Shown: piece after piece, positions 55,974-64,000 of the stretch | How the letters are laid out: each line of letters starts with the position of its first letter | Numbering within the stretch: the first letter of the stretch is position 1 | NCBI GenBank assembly: GCA_020744225.1 | Contig: JAGMWG010000001.1 | Span: forward strand, 3,038,001 to 3,102,000 | DNA: 64,000 bases | Source: Paraphoma chrysanthemicola | Taxonomy: Eukaryota > Ascomycota > Dothideomycetes > Pleosporales > Phaeosphaeriaceae | Direction: 5' to 3' | Notes under the pieces: generated by a model | What the model was told of the DNA's origin: nothing | What the model saw: only the letters and a program-made list of their open reading frames with translations | Databases searched by the model: none | Made by a program: the position numbers and the translations under genes

Positions 55974-58217
55974 CCTTAGCGGAGGGTATGGTGCATACGC
56001 CATGTGTATGCAACTTGTCCAATTATAAAAGAGCATTAGACTGGCGTTGTGCGTGTATCTAGAGGCTGCTCATGAGCATGTCATGCGTATTTTGCTTCTT
56101 GTAGATTTCTTGGTCAGGTGTCGTAGTATCGCACAGGGCATCTCAACTCCAATAGACAGCAATTCACACGTGACTAGAATTGGGCACAGCGACAACTACT
56201 CACCAGGTCAAGGTTCGAGACCATGACGGAATGCGACCAAGAAGAACGTTATCGCTGCTGTGCGTCTGTCACCAGACCACTGACGCGCCAAGGATATGAT
56301 CGTTTTCCGTTGATCTATTTAGATTAACCGCACCCGCGCCATAATATACTCCGTCGTTTGACAGCTGTCAACATGTCCACCACTTCCTTGCTTCCCTCCC
56401 GTTTGCCGACCCCATTTGCTCGTTCGCAAAGAATGAGAGAACGCACGAGCGCGTGGGCACCGGCCAGACCGATCGACGGTTCTATTCCTGTACGTGGGCA
56501 ACTTGAACGCTCGGGAGCGTCGGCAGTGGTAACGAGGGCCTGGCCATGACGTTCTCGTTTGGATGATTGAAAGGTTCATTGCACTGACAAGGTGTTCGTC
56601 GATCTCATTGCATCCTTCTCTTTGCGGCTGTTGATGCGACGGGTGGCTGCAGCGTATTTGCTACATTTGATCGCCTGTACATGCATCCTCTCCTTGTTAC
56701 CATGTCGCACAACATGCCTCGGAATCTCTCAACGCTTCGTTTTGGTATCTCTTTATTTCTCGACAGGGCATGCTTGCTACATGCCAGACCACCCCAATTA
56801 CGGACGTCCGTCCTCGCAGCTGCTTCAAACTTTCTGCAGCTACCCAAATAGGAAAGAGAGATCCGGTGCAGTTGCTGACGCAGACGAAAATAGATGCTGG
56901 CGGTACTATGGGACATGGTATTAACAACGGTGTAGCCGCATGGTTGTACCCAACAGCTATCCGAGAAACTTAGCTCCTTGGAGCTGGAAATCGTACTTGT
57001 TCCCCAGCTTTTCTCGTGCCGTCGGATCCACACACCCGCGCACAGAGCTGCTCGCTGAGGCCTGCTTGCTTCACGAGCAAGTCTAAGCGGCGCCAGGTAT
57101 ATCCCAGTTGAAACAGAGACTGAAGACCTGGAGTCTGGAACGTGGGCGGACCTCTGCCATCTTCAGGTTGCCAGACAGTATCATCGCCATGTCAATGAGC
57201 GTCCACCGGCAGACTCTACTCTCATGAAAACACGAGGCTGTAAAATTAGCCTACATGGGAAAAGTTGACCTGTAAATGATGAACCAAGTTCCAGAAATAC
57301 AGCGACGCCTTCGATCTGCCACATACATCATCGTCCCCTTGTTCCGTCGCAATGTGTGCTGCCAGGATCAGTCTGCACACAAGCCTTCCGCTGCCGGACG
57401 GCGCATATTGCCAGTGTGGAGTGATCGGGCTAGAACACGAGGTTTGGGAGTGAACGCCAACCGTGCATTGCCGGAGACGATCGCTCCATGTCACGATGCA
57501 GGGTGTAACAGACGAACTGACCGATAGTATGCAGCGAGTGACATTTGGGACTCGTTCTTCGTCTGGATGTTGGGCAGGTTGGACCAAGCGCCTACTTCGC
57601 TGCTCGCGAATGTCGTATGGAAGTGGTACGGTATGTTTGGCGTGTATAGTAGAAGAGCTTGCAAAGTACTCTACACGATGCGACCGGAGGCGGAAGACAC
57701 GTTATGCTTGAGATCATGAAGCTGGGAATTATGATAGGGCAGGTGGGATAGTGCTTTGTAGAAGTTAGTTGTGCGATCAGAGCAAGGGACAGGAGGCAGC
57801 ATGCAGCGGCGCTTGCCCTGGGCATACGCATCGTATTCTCTAATCACCCCACATCACCAGCTCGTCAAAGCACCTGCTACCCAATATGCATCTTCGTTCG
57901 GCGCTGGGATACCATCGCGTGCACCATGCCCCATGTGGACCAGTGATGCTTTATCCAGATTGCGGTACCCGTATCTCTGGCCTCGAACAACAGACTGCGA
58001 GGTACCGTGTTCGATCAAACGGAAGGTGGCAAAGGCTCAATAACGGGCATGTCGTGCGTATATGAAGGAGACCGGTTCTTGCTTGCAACGTCGATCCTAT
58101 TTCTTTGGCTTTATATATCATCCTACGCCTATCTCAACCTTGATTTTTACTAAAGCCAAGACTCAATCTTACTCCTCAAACAATATTACCAGGAATCATC
58201 AACAGCCAGGTCTCACC
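55974..58217. other. Intergenic region, about 2.2 kb
   Basis: No supported gene. A + strand exon candidate starts at 56372 (MSTTSLLPSRLPTPFARSQR) and ends before a GTACGT donor at about 56489, about 30 bp after a TATA-like AATATA. I could not find a convincing second exon, so it is not called. The last ~110 bp hold the repeat-precursor promoter. Confidence 0.45.
58110..58118 (+). promoter_or_regulatory. TATA box of the repeat-precursor gene
   Basis: TTTATATAT lies about 100 bp upstream of the ATG at 58218, followed by CA/CT-rich leader DNA. Such a TATA box fits a strong, regulated promoter. Confidence 0.6.
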
Positions 58218-59229
58218 ATGCAGTATAGATTTGTGTCGGCTCTTGCCGCAGGCGCTCTGATGTCTGTTGGTAGCGCCGCGCCTATCGTGAGTCTGTATAC
58301 AGCACACTGATATTCTATCATACTTATCAGAGACATTCTAGGCCAAAGGCGACATTGTCTGGGAAACACCCAAAGACACCATCGAGCTTGGAAAGCCATC
58401 AACAGAAGTCACATGGGGCAAGCGTGATGTTGTTTGGGATACACCAAAAGACACCACCGGGCTTGGCAAGCCTTCAAGTGAAGTCACCTGGGGCAAGCGC
58501 GACGTTGGGAAGCCCAAGGATACTATCCAGCTAGGCAAGCCAACGACTGAGGTGACCTGGGGTAAGCGCGACATCGTCTGGGAGACACCCAAGGATACCA
58601 TTGAGCTTGGAAAGCCTTCAACCGAAGTAACCTGGGGCAAGCGCGACATTGTCTGGGAGACACCCAAAGATACCATCGAGCTTGGAAAGCCAACAACTGA
58701 GGTCACTTGGGGCAAGCGCGACATTGTGTGGGAGAAACCAAAAGACACCATCGAACTTGGAAAGCCTTCGACAGAAGTCACGTGGGGCAAGCGTGATGTC
58801 GAGAAGCCCAAGGACACCATTCAGCTAGGCAAGCCAACGACTGAGGTGACCTGGGGCAAGCGCGACATCGTCTGGGAGACACCCAAAGATACCATCGAGC
58901 TTGGAAAGCCATCGACAGAGGTGACATGGGGAAAGCGCGGCGACGACCAACCGGCGGATACTGTCCAGATTGGAAAGCCTTCAACTGAAGTGACCTGGGG
59001 CAAGCGAGAGGCTAAGGAAGGCAAGCCAAAGGACACCTTCAACCTCGGCGAGCCAACTACTGTTGTGACCTGGGGCAAGCGTGAGGCGGAGGCCGACATC
59101 ACCATTGGCGCTCCCAAGGACACCATCCAGATTGGCAAGCCAACGACAGAGGTTACTTGGGGCAAGCGCGATGTACCCAAGGATACCATCGAGCTCGGAA
59201 AGCCGTCGACGGAGGTGACGTGGTCTTGA
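58218..59229 (+). CDS. Secreted tandem-repeat precursor with 11 GKR (Kex2-type) sites; RiPP-like or pheromone-like peptide precursor
   Basis: Exons 58218-58286 and 58342-59229 (55-nt intron, GTGAGT..TTCTAG) encode 318 residues. The signal peptide is MQYRFVSALAAGALMSVGSA. The rest is 12 head-to-tail units of 19-29 residues with the core PKDTIELGKPSTEVTWGKR (19 residues shown). Units 1-11 end in GKR; unit 12 ends TWS, just before the stop. KR after the signal is the classic Kex2 cleavage site, so processing would release about 11 short peptides ending in TWG. Units 10 and 11 begin EAKEG and EAEAD, like the EAEA spacers trimmed by Ste13-type dipeptidyl peptidases in alpha-factor. No GQP core of known alpha-pheromones is present. 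Known families of this type include KEX2-processed repeat proteins and dikaritin-type RiPPs. The product and target are unknown. Confidence 0.92.
58342..59229 (+). repeat. Coding tandem repeat, 12 units of 57-87 bp
   Basis: The whole second exon is repeat DNA. Unit lengths are multiples of three (28, 25, 23, 25, 25, 25, 23, 25, 23, 25, 29 and 19 codons). Units 1-4 and 5-8 share the length order long, long, short, long. Confidence 0.9.
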
Positions 59230-59491
59230 AGTCGACGTACTGGAGAATTTCTTATGGTAGGCTCGTTGTTACAATGCTGGCGGGAGTGCTCTAGTTACCA
59301 TTAGCAGCACTTTACATTCTTGGTTTGTGTAGGGTATTTCTCAGACGGGGAAGGTTAGAACCACAGTCGCTACACCGCGCAAAGGTAGCAGAAAATGCGA
59401 GATCGGCAGGGCCAGGCTGGTTTCTTGCCTCTTATAGTAATTGTAGAAGATACTTTTGGATTGCCCTCCGACCACGTCGAGTGTAGCGGGC

Positions 59492-60129
59492 CTAGGCTCG
59501 TCGAATCTCCCACTTGACGCCCGTGATGCTGACTTCCTCGCCTGCCTTCTCGTCGTAGTCGAACCATTCGTCCTCCGCCAGGTCAATGCCGGCGAATTTG
59601 GTGCCCGTCTCGAGTCCGGTGGCCAGAAATTCGCCCTGCGATGGAGTCAACTGGATGTTCGCGTGAAGGAAGCAGCTTGTGTGTCTCACCTCAGGCTTGA
59701 ACTCGGTGAACTCTAGCCCTCTGCAGTCGAACTCGAGTATGTTGACGGTTTTGGGCGGGTCGGTGCGCTCGTATTTGGCAGGCGCGGCCTTGATGTTGGC
59801 CGAGTGCTCTCTCTGCTGCCATGTCAATGGACGCAGCGCGTTGCGGGAGCGGGCATAGTGACCTTGCAGTTCTTGCACTTCCACACAAAATTGGCTTCAC
59901 CGCGGCTGCCGCTGACGTCGTTCTGCTCGAAGCGGCTAATGGAGACGAAGTTGGGGTGTGTCTCGCGACATGACGTGCATTGCACCTTGAATGTGTAGAA
60001 GAAAGGCACGTCTTCGGTGTCTTGGGGGCGCAGGTCGGTCACGCTGCTCGCGTCAGCGCGGTCCAGTCAACGTGGCAGCGAACGCGGGTACCCGTTAAGC
60101 TCAGCTTTGAGGGCTAATGCGAGCACCAT
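59492..60129 (-). CDS. CXXC zinc-binding protein, CZIB/DUF866 family
   Basis: Three exons (60092-60129, 59863-60043, 59492-59812) encode 179 residues. MVLALALKAELNGVTDLRPQD matches the family start. The first zinc pair is CTSC in FKVQCTSCRETH; the second is CKNC at the end of exon 2. The C-terminal half (NILEFDCRGLEFTEF, ...EEVSITGVKWEIRRA) matches the DUF866/C1orf123 fold. This small eukaryotic protein binds zinc and its cellular role is unclear. The second intron uses a GTCACT donor, weaker than usual. The gene is divergent from SmF, with 215 bp between start codons. Confidence 0.9.
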
Positions 60130-60344
60130 GGTGACTTGAATGTGACAGGAGGCTCAGTGTCGTGACGCGCGCCCCTCCCCCGCGGTGAAGTTGAAGGTCG
60201 CGCGCGCCGGAGCTTTGGGAAAGTTTTCGCCGACCGCCTTTCTCCAGCTGCGACGCCGACCATCACCACCACAACCGCAGCTATCCTCGCAGCAGCAGTC
60301 AGCGCATACGACTGTCCACAAAGTCCTTTCACACAGTCGCAATC
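60130..60344. promoter_or_regulatory. Short divergent promoter between CZIB-like and SmF genes
   Basis: Only 215 bp separate two start codons pointing outward. The DNA is GC-rich near 60170-60200 (CGCGCGC) and may form a shared promoter. Confidence 0.6.
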
Positions 60345-60749
60345 ATGGCGGTAAGCCACTCCACGCATCCTCGTCCACGCGCACCACTAACCCATCCCAG
60401 GCAGTCGCACCTTTCAATCCTCGGCCGCTTCTCCAGAGCCTGTACGTTGCTCCCGCCTCCTGCGCCTGATATCACCTCCTGCGCTTCTTCAAATCACCTG
60501 ACTGACTCTCCCAGGGTCGACAAAGACATCGTTGTGCGCCTTAAGTGGGGCGAGACCGAATACAAGGGCAGACTCGTCTCGGTCGATCTATACATGAACA
60601 TCCAGCTCTCCAACACAGAAGAATTTGTCGGTGGCGTCAGCTCTGGAACGCTGGGCCAAGTGCTCATCCGGTGCAACAACGTCTTGTGGATAGGAAAGGC
60701 AGAAGAGGTGGAGCCAAAAGCCACCAAGGACACCGCCATGAGCGGTTGA
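60345..60749 (+). CDS. Spliceosomal Sm protein F
   Basis: Exons 60345-60350 (ATG GCG only), 60401-60441 and 60515-60749 encode 93 residues. Introns carry CACTAAC and CTGACTGAC branch sites and YCCCAG acceptors. The protein begins MAAVAPFNPRPLLQSL. Sm1 is seen in IVVRLKWGETEYKGRLVSVDLYMNIQL, cited by its parts RLKWGETEYKGRL and DLYMNIQL, and Sm2 in VLIRCNNVLWI (IRxxNN). Trp in LKW and the NPRPLL start identify SmF. It forms part of the seven-member ring on U1, U2, U4 and U5 snRNA. A 6-nt first exon is extreme but needed for this start. Confidence 0.92.
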   Translation: MAVSHSTHPRPRAPLTHPRQSHLSILGRFSRACTLLPPPAPDITSCASSNHLTDSPRVDKDIVVRLKWGETEYKGRLVSVDLYMNIQLSNTEEFVGGVSSGTLGQVLIRCNNVLWIGKAEEVEPKATKDTAMSG

Positions 60750-60994
60750 AGAGCGCGCGCATCGACTTGGGAGAGCTACACGGGCACCTACAGCTCCAAG
60801 AGCTGTGGGTCAGACCCTGCGCACCGATTTGGCGCACAGAAGAGCCATTGAGCATGAATGACATGGCCCAGGGGCAAACAAGGGAGTTATACAGACATCC
60901 ATATATGTGAGCAGATACCACCGAGACCATAGGGCGCACACTGTCTTGGTATTGGCCCAAGAGGCTTTCGCTTGCAATTCCACGCGCACCAAAA
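60750..60994. other. Convergent intergenic region
   Basis: This short 3'-to-3' gap lies between SmF and the Rtp1-like gene. Nothing is supported. Confidence 0.5.
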
Positions 60995-63900
60995 TTATTC
61001 TACTTCCTCCACCATCAGCTTTCGCCCTTGTTTCTGTTCCATGTTCACATCAGGCTGCACATCAAGCCCTCTGAGATTGCCCTCCAGACCGAGATCAGCG
61101 CTCAATTGCAGGCCGTCGTCTCTTAACGTGTACAGCTTCTTCATGCGCAGCGTCTCTAGGCCCTCCAGCACGTTTGTTGCATGATCTCTGACCAGCGCAT
61201 CGACATCCTCATCTCTTATCCACCTAAGCACTCGTTCCACTTCGTCTCCTTGTGATGCGCTCAATCCGGCCACCGTCTCTTCGCGAGCTTCGAGTGCGCT
61301 ATCTAGCCCGCGAAGGAGTCCCATGAAAACGAGGACAGCCGCTCGTCGCAGTATGCCGTGTGCCTCCGACGTTTCCATAGTCAGGATCAAGAGCGCCATC
61401 TGAAGCACAGCATCGACCGTGACTTGTCTGAGCAGGGCCAGTCTGTGCTCAAGAATCGTTGACAAAACACTGAAGGCAGACGCGCGGATACGCACGTCTT
61501 CCTCAATGCCAGTGTCTTGCCACCCCTGCACAATCTTTACAAGCGCGTCACGTTCGACCCGATCCTTGGAGTCTTCGCCATCAGGATCAAGCAGATTCGG
61601 AATCGGCCCGCCCCACGCTGCTTCAGCTTCATCTTGCACCCGCTGCTCCGCTTGTGCAAGTTGTGTGCGTTTCGATAACGTTTCTGTGCGCTGACCTCTA
61701 CGGCTAGCGAGTGAGAGACAAGCTTCGACCATGAGCTTTAAGCTCTGATGCCGAGCTCGCACATCGCCTCCTGCAACCCAATACGAGTCCTCAAGCGCAA
61801 GGTTATTCAGCACCTCGCCGACTCTAAGCCGAAAGTCTAGCGCGTGCTTTAGCTCCGTATCCTTCTCTTCGGTTCGTTTCCCGCGGCCAAGTTTCAGCGA
61901 CTTCTCGTCAATGTCGACGAACGCGTCGACAAGAATCCGCGATACCAGGATGGGTGCTCGAATAGCCAGGTCGACAAGAACGGGAACTGCTGCGGTGTGT
62001 ACGTACGACTCGGGATCTGCAAGCGATGCGGACAGAAGCAGGTGGGTCAGGGATGGAACGTCAACGACCGGAAAGGCCGTAGAGTCACGGATGAGCTTAT
62101 GCACCGTGTTGAGTGCCCAAGTGCGATTTGGTGGTTCTGGTGAGGTCAGATCAGCAAGGACAATCTTCATCGTTGCGCGATGCTCAGTCAGCGAGTCTTT
62201 GGTTTGACTCTGTGTGGGCGTTGCAGCAGGTTGTATGAGATGCAAGAGGTCCTTCGCTGAATTATTGATCAAAGCCGGAACCGCCTGCGCGGGACGTTCT
62301 TGCGAGAGGTAGACGAGGGACGCAGCGACCGAGGCTAGGATTAGATTTGTGCTTGGTGTCTGCTTGAAGCCGGACGAAGTCATGAGTGTTCGTATTATGC
62401 TGATGGCAAAGGATGCAATCTCTTCGCCCATCGAACTACCGCTCCCCGTGTCGAACAAATCCGATTCTGCATCGTGCTGCACTATGTGCCGTAATTGGGC
62501 GCGTGTCGATTGATTCCGCTTTGTAAGCGACTGAACCTTGCTGCGGTGTTCAGAGACAAAGTTCGAAAGTAGTTGACCCATCAGCTCAATGATGTGTTCC
62601 GGACTTCGCGCAATCTCGTCTGCGAAAGTGGAGGCCAAAACTTGTACCAAACGTGCATCAGTATATGCAGCCAATGGGTCTATTTGTGTCTCGCCGGTGA
62701 GCGACGGTTTGGTACTGGTCGGTTCGGACAGCCATCGCTTTGTCGTTGTTAGGAATATTGTGCCGACCGTATCATCGGTGACTTTTGCCTCGGAGAGGAG
62801 ATTGACAAGCAACTCGATCCTCGCGTCCAGACTCTGAAGTCGTGTGAATATGTCTATTTCACCCAGCCCACGTTCGCCTCCTGAGTCTCGTTGACGTATT
62901 TCGATGCCGCCCTCAGAGCCAGGACCAAAGGTCCAGCTCGGGTCTCCATCCCAGAAGAGATTTGTCGCAATCTTGTCGACTTGCCTTGGGTCACCAGTGA
63001 CAGTAAAGTATTGCACTAACATGGACTTTGCCAAAAATGTCCACTGCTTGTTCATCGCGGGTCTCGCTTCTGTGTAGTTCAGTAGCGCCCACAGAGGAAG
63101 CAGCAATGGACCCAGAAGTCGTTTCAAGACGCCAGCATGCGAGTAAGCTAGCGCAATAGCAGACAACCGTCTCAAGGCGGCTATTAATTCTGACTCTTGC
63201 ACCATCGTCTCTTTTGAGGTACTCTGAATGTTCGATCGCTCTTCAACATTCCCTGGAGAAACTGCCGAAAGCAGTGGCTGAGCGAAGAGTTTCCATCCAA
63301 CGGTACCCGGTGCACCAATCGCTTTCTTGCTGAGTATACCACCTGCAATGATCTGGCCAGCTGCTCTACTCAACTCTTTGCCCTCAGACCCATCTAACAG
63401 TGACCATATCTGAGGAGCCAGCTGGCGTAGCCACGCATCCTGGCCCATCCCATTCGGCGGTAAGACAAGCAGTCGTGCAGCTTGTGTCACCGCTTCTAGC
63501 GGGATAGGAATCTGCGACTGGGGACCTGACGCATCCTGCGGCACTTTTGAGTTCTTGGAGAGATATGATAGTGATAGGAACTCGATGGTATGACGAACTC
63601 CCTGTTGTCTGAGTGGCACCATGGCCAGCTCCTTGGACATCTGGGGTTTGAGCCATGTTGGAAGGGGTTGTTGCAGCAACGCGGTGAGCAAAGGGAGTAG
63701 ACGAGAGGTTGGAGTCGATGCAATAACCTTGTCGTAGCCCGGCCTAAACTTGAGATGGGTGTTTGGCGTTGTTGGCGAGAACGACAGCTCTGCCAGGGCG
63801 ACTATGATGTCTGGCAGATTTCGCTGGCTAAGCAGTGGTTGGACACCCGAACCTTTCTGCTCAAGGATAGCAAGGAATACCTCGACCACTCTGAACAGTA

Positions 63901-64000
63901 TGCTCTGGTCGCGGCTTGAAGATGATACAGTGATGATTCTCAGTACCGAGCGCGGACGTTGGCCAAAAGCTACGCCTGGTGATAGATGAGGTAGAATTCC
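60995..64000 (-). CDS. Rtp1/TANGO6-like HEAT-repeat protein (RNA polymerase II import/assembly factor), 5' truncated
   Basis: The frame is open from the window end to TAA at 60995-60997, giving 1001 residues without the N-terminus. Helical HEAT-type repeats fill it. LLVLPPNGMGQDAWLRQLAPQIWSLLDG, cited as PPNGMGQDAWLRQLAPQ, and AAGQIIAGGILSKKAIGAPGTVGWKLF, cited as GAPGTVGWKLFAQPLL, are marks of the Rtp1 C1 region. DEDVDALVRDHATNVLEGLE and YTLRDDGLQLSADLG near the end match the C2 region. In yeast, Rtp1 helps assemble RNA polymerase II subunits and bring them into the nucleus; TANGO6 is the animal relative. The call rests on these blocks from memory and could be wrong in detail, but a HEAT scaffold is certain. 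Confidence 0.75.
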   Translation of the reverse strand, partial: GILPHLSPGVAFGQRPRSVLRIITVSSSSRDQSILFRVVEVFLAILEQKGSGVQPLLSQRNLPDIIVALAELSFSPTTPNTHLKFRPGYDKVIASTPTSRLLPLLTALLQQPLPTWLKPQMSKELAMVPLRQQGVRHTIEFLSLSYLSKNSKVPQDASGPQSQIPIPLEAVTQAARLLVLPPNGMGQDAWLRQLAPQIWSLLDGSEGKELSRAAGQIIAGGILSKKAIGAPGTVGWKLFAQPLLSAVSPGNVEERSNIQSTSKETMVQESELIAALRRLSAIALAYSHAGVLKRLLGPLLLPLWALLNYTEARPAMNKQWTFLAKSMLVQYFTVTGDPRQVDKIATNLFWDGDPSWTFGPGSEGGIEIRQRDSGGERGLGEIDIFTRLQSLDARIELLVNLLSEAKVTDDTVGTIFLTTTKRWLSEPTSTKPSLTGETQIDPLAAYTDARLVQVLASTFADEIARSPEHIIELMGQLLSNFVSEHRSKVQSLTKRNQSTRAQLRHIVQHDAESDLFDTGSGSSMGEEIASFAISIIRTLMTSSGFKQTPSTNLILASVAASLVYLSQERPAQAVPALINNSAKDLLHLIQPAATPTQSQTKDSLTEHRATMKIVLADLTSPEPPNRTWALNTVHKLIRDSTAFPVVDVPSLTHLLLSASLADPESYVHTAAVPVLVDLAIRAPILVSRILVDAFVDIDEKSLKLGRGKRTEEKDTELKHALDFRLRVGEVLNNLALEDSYWVAGGDVRARHQSLKLMVEACLSLASRRGQRTETLSKRTQLAQAEQRVQDEAEAAWGGPIPNLLDPDGEDSKDRVERDALVKIVQGWQDTGIEEDVRIRASAFSVLSTILEHRLALLRQVTVDAVLQMALLILTMETSEAHGILRRAAVLVFMGLLRGLDSALEAREETVAGLSASQGDEVERVLRWIRDEDVDALVRDHATNVLEGLETLRMKKLYTLRDDGLQLSADLGLEGNLRGLDVQPDVNMEQKQGRKLMVEEVE

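Noticed and set aside
56205..56235. GGTTCGAGACC resembling a tRNA B box
   Set aside because: No A box, acceptor stem or anticodon arm at the right spacing.
56372..56924. Possible two-exon gene starting MSTTSLLPSRLPTPF
   Set aside because: Donor GTACGT is fine, but the only acceptor tried lacks a proper branch distance and exon 2 has no pattern.
58218..59229. Reading the repeat precursor as a classic alpha-pheromone gene
   Set aside because: KR and EAEA fit, but the core lacks the GQP turn and the W..C..GQPC pattern of known filamentous pheromones.

Overview
This window is nuclear DNA from a filamentous ascomycete (Pezizomycotina). The gene families and gene style suggest a Dothideomycete, but that rank is inference. 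Supporting evidence is 45-90 bp introns with GT..AG ends and CTRAC-like branch points, intron-poor housekeeping genes, genes packed on both strands, and fungal families such as HET, tannase, DUF1996, a GH16 enzyme with a membrane anchor and a Kex2-type repeat precursor. I rebuilt 24 protein-coding genes by joining exons by hand; two run off the window ends. No rRNA, tRNA, CRISPR array or intact transposon was seen.

Region 1 (1-16 kb) is mainly housekeeping: a GH16 enzyme tail, an F-box gene broken by one in-frame stop, dipeptidyl peptidase III, an Upf3-like NMD factor, a PP6/Sit4 phosphatase with a long acidic insert, and a 1661-residue WD40 protein. Region 2 (16-24.7 kb) is gene-poor: about 8.3 kb with only one small conserved-looking ORF. 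Region 3 (24.7-35.6 kb) holds a METTL4-like adenine methyltransferase, a Leu5-type mitochondrial CoA carrier, a TMF/Sgm1 golgin, a nitrilase-family amidase with a 12-nt first exon, an F-box-like protein and the Nas6/gankyrin proteasome chaperone.

Region 4 (36.2-46.6 kb) is an island of six consecutive genes that all encode predicted secreted proteins: an Asp-box sialidase-like protein, a tannase/feruloyl esterase, an NTF2-like protein, a type-B carboxylesterase, a 103-residue protein with eight cysteines, and a DUF1996 protein whose third intron is GC-AG. Region 5 (47-53.5 kb) holds a HET-domain protein, an APH-type phosphotransferase and a PPOX-fold protein with a C-terminal membrane helix. 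Region 6 (54-64 kb) holds a mitochondrial PPR protein, then the most striking gene of the window: a secreted precursor made of 12 tandem repeats, 11 of which end in a Gly-Lys-Arg processing site. It is followed by CZIB/DUF866, spliceosomal SmF, and an Rtp1/TANGO6-like HEAT-repeat protein cut by the window end.

The repeat precursor (58218-59229) is the best candidate for an undescribed system. It looks like a Kex2-processed repeat protein (a RiPP-like or pheromone-like peptide precursor). It has no recognisable tailoring enzymes beside it, and its repeats appear to have grown by duplication of a four-unit block.
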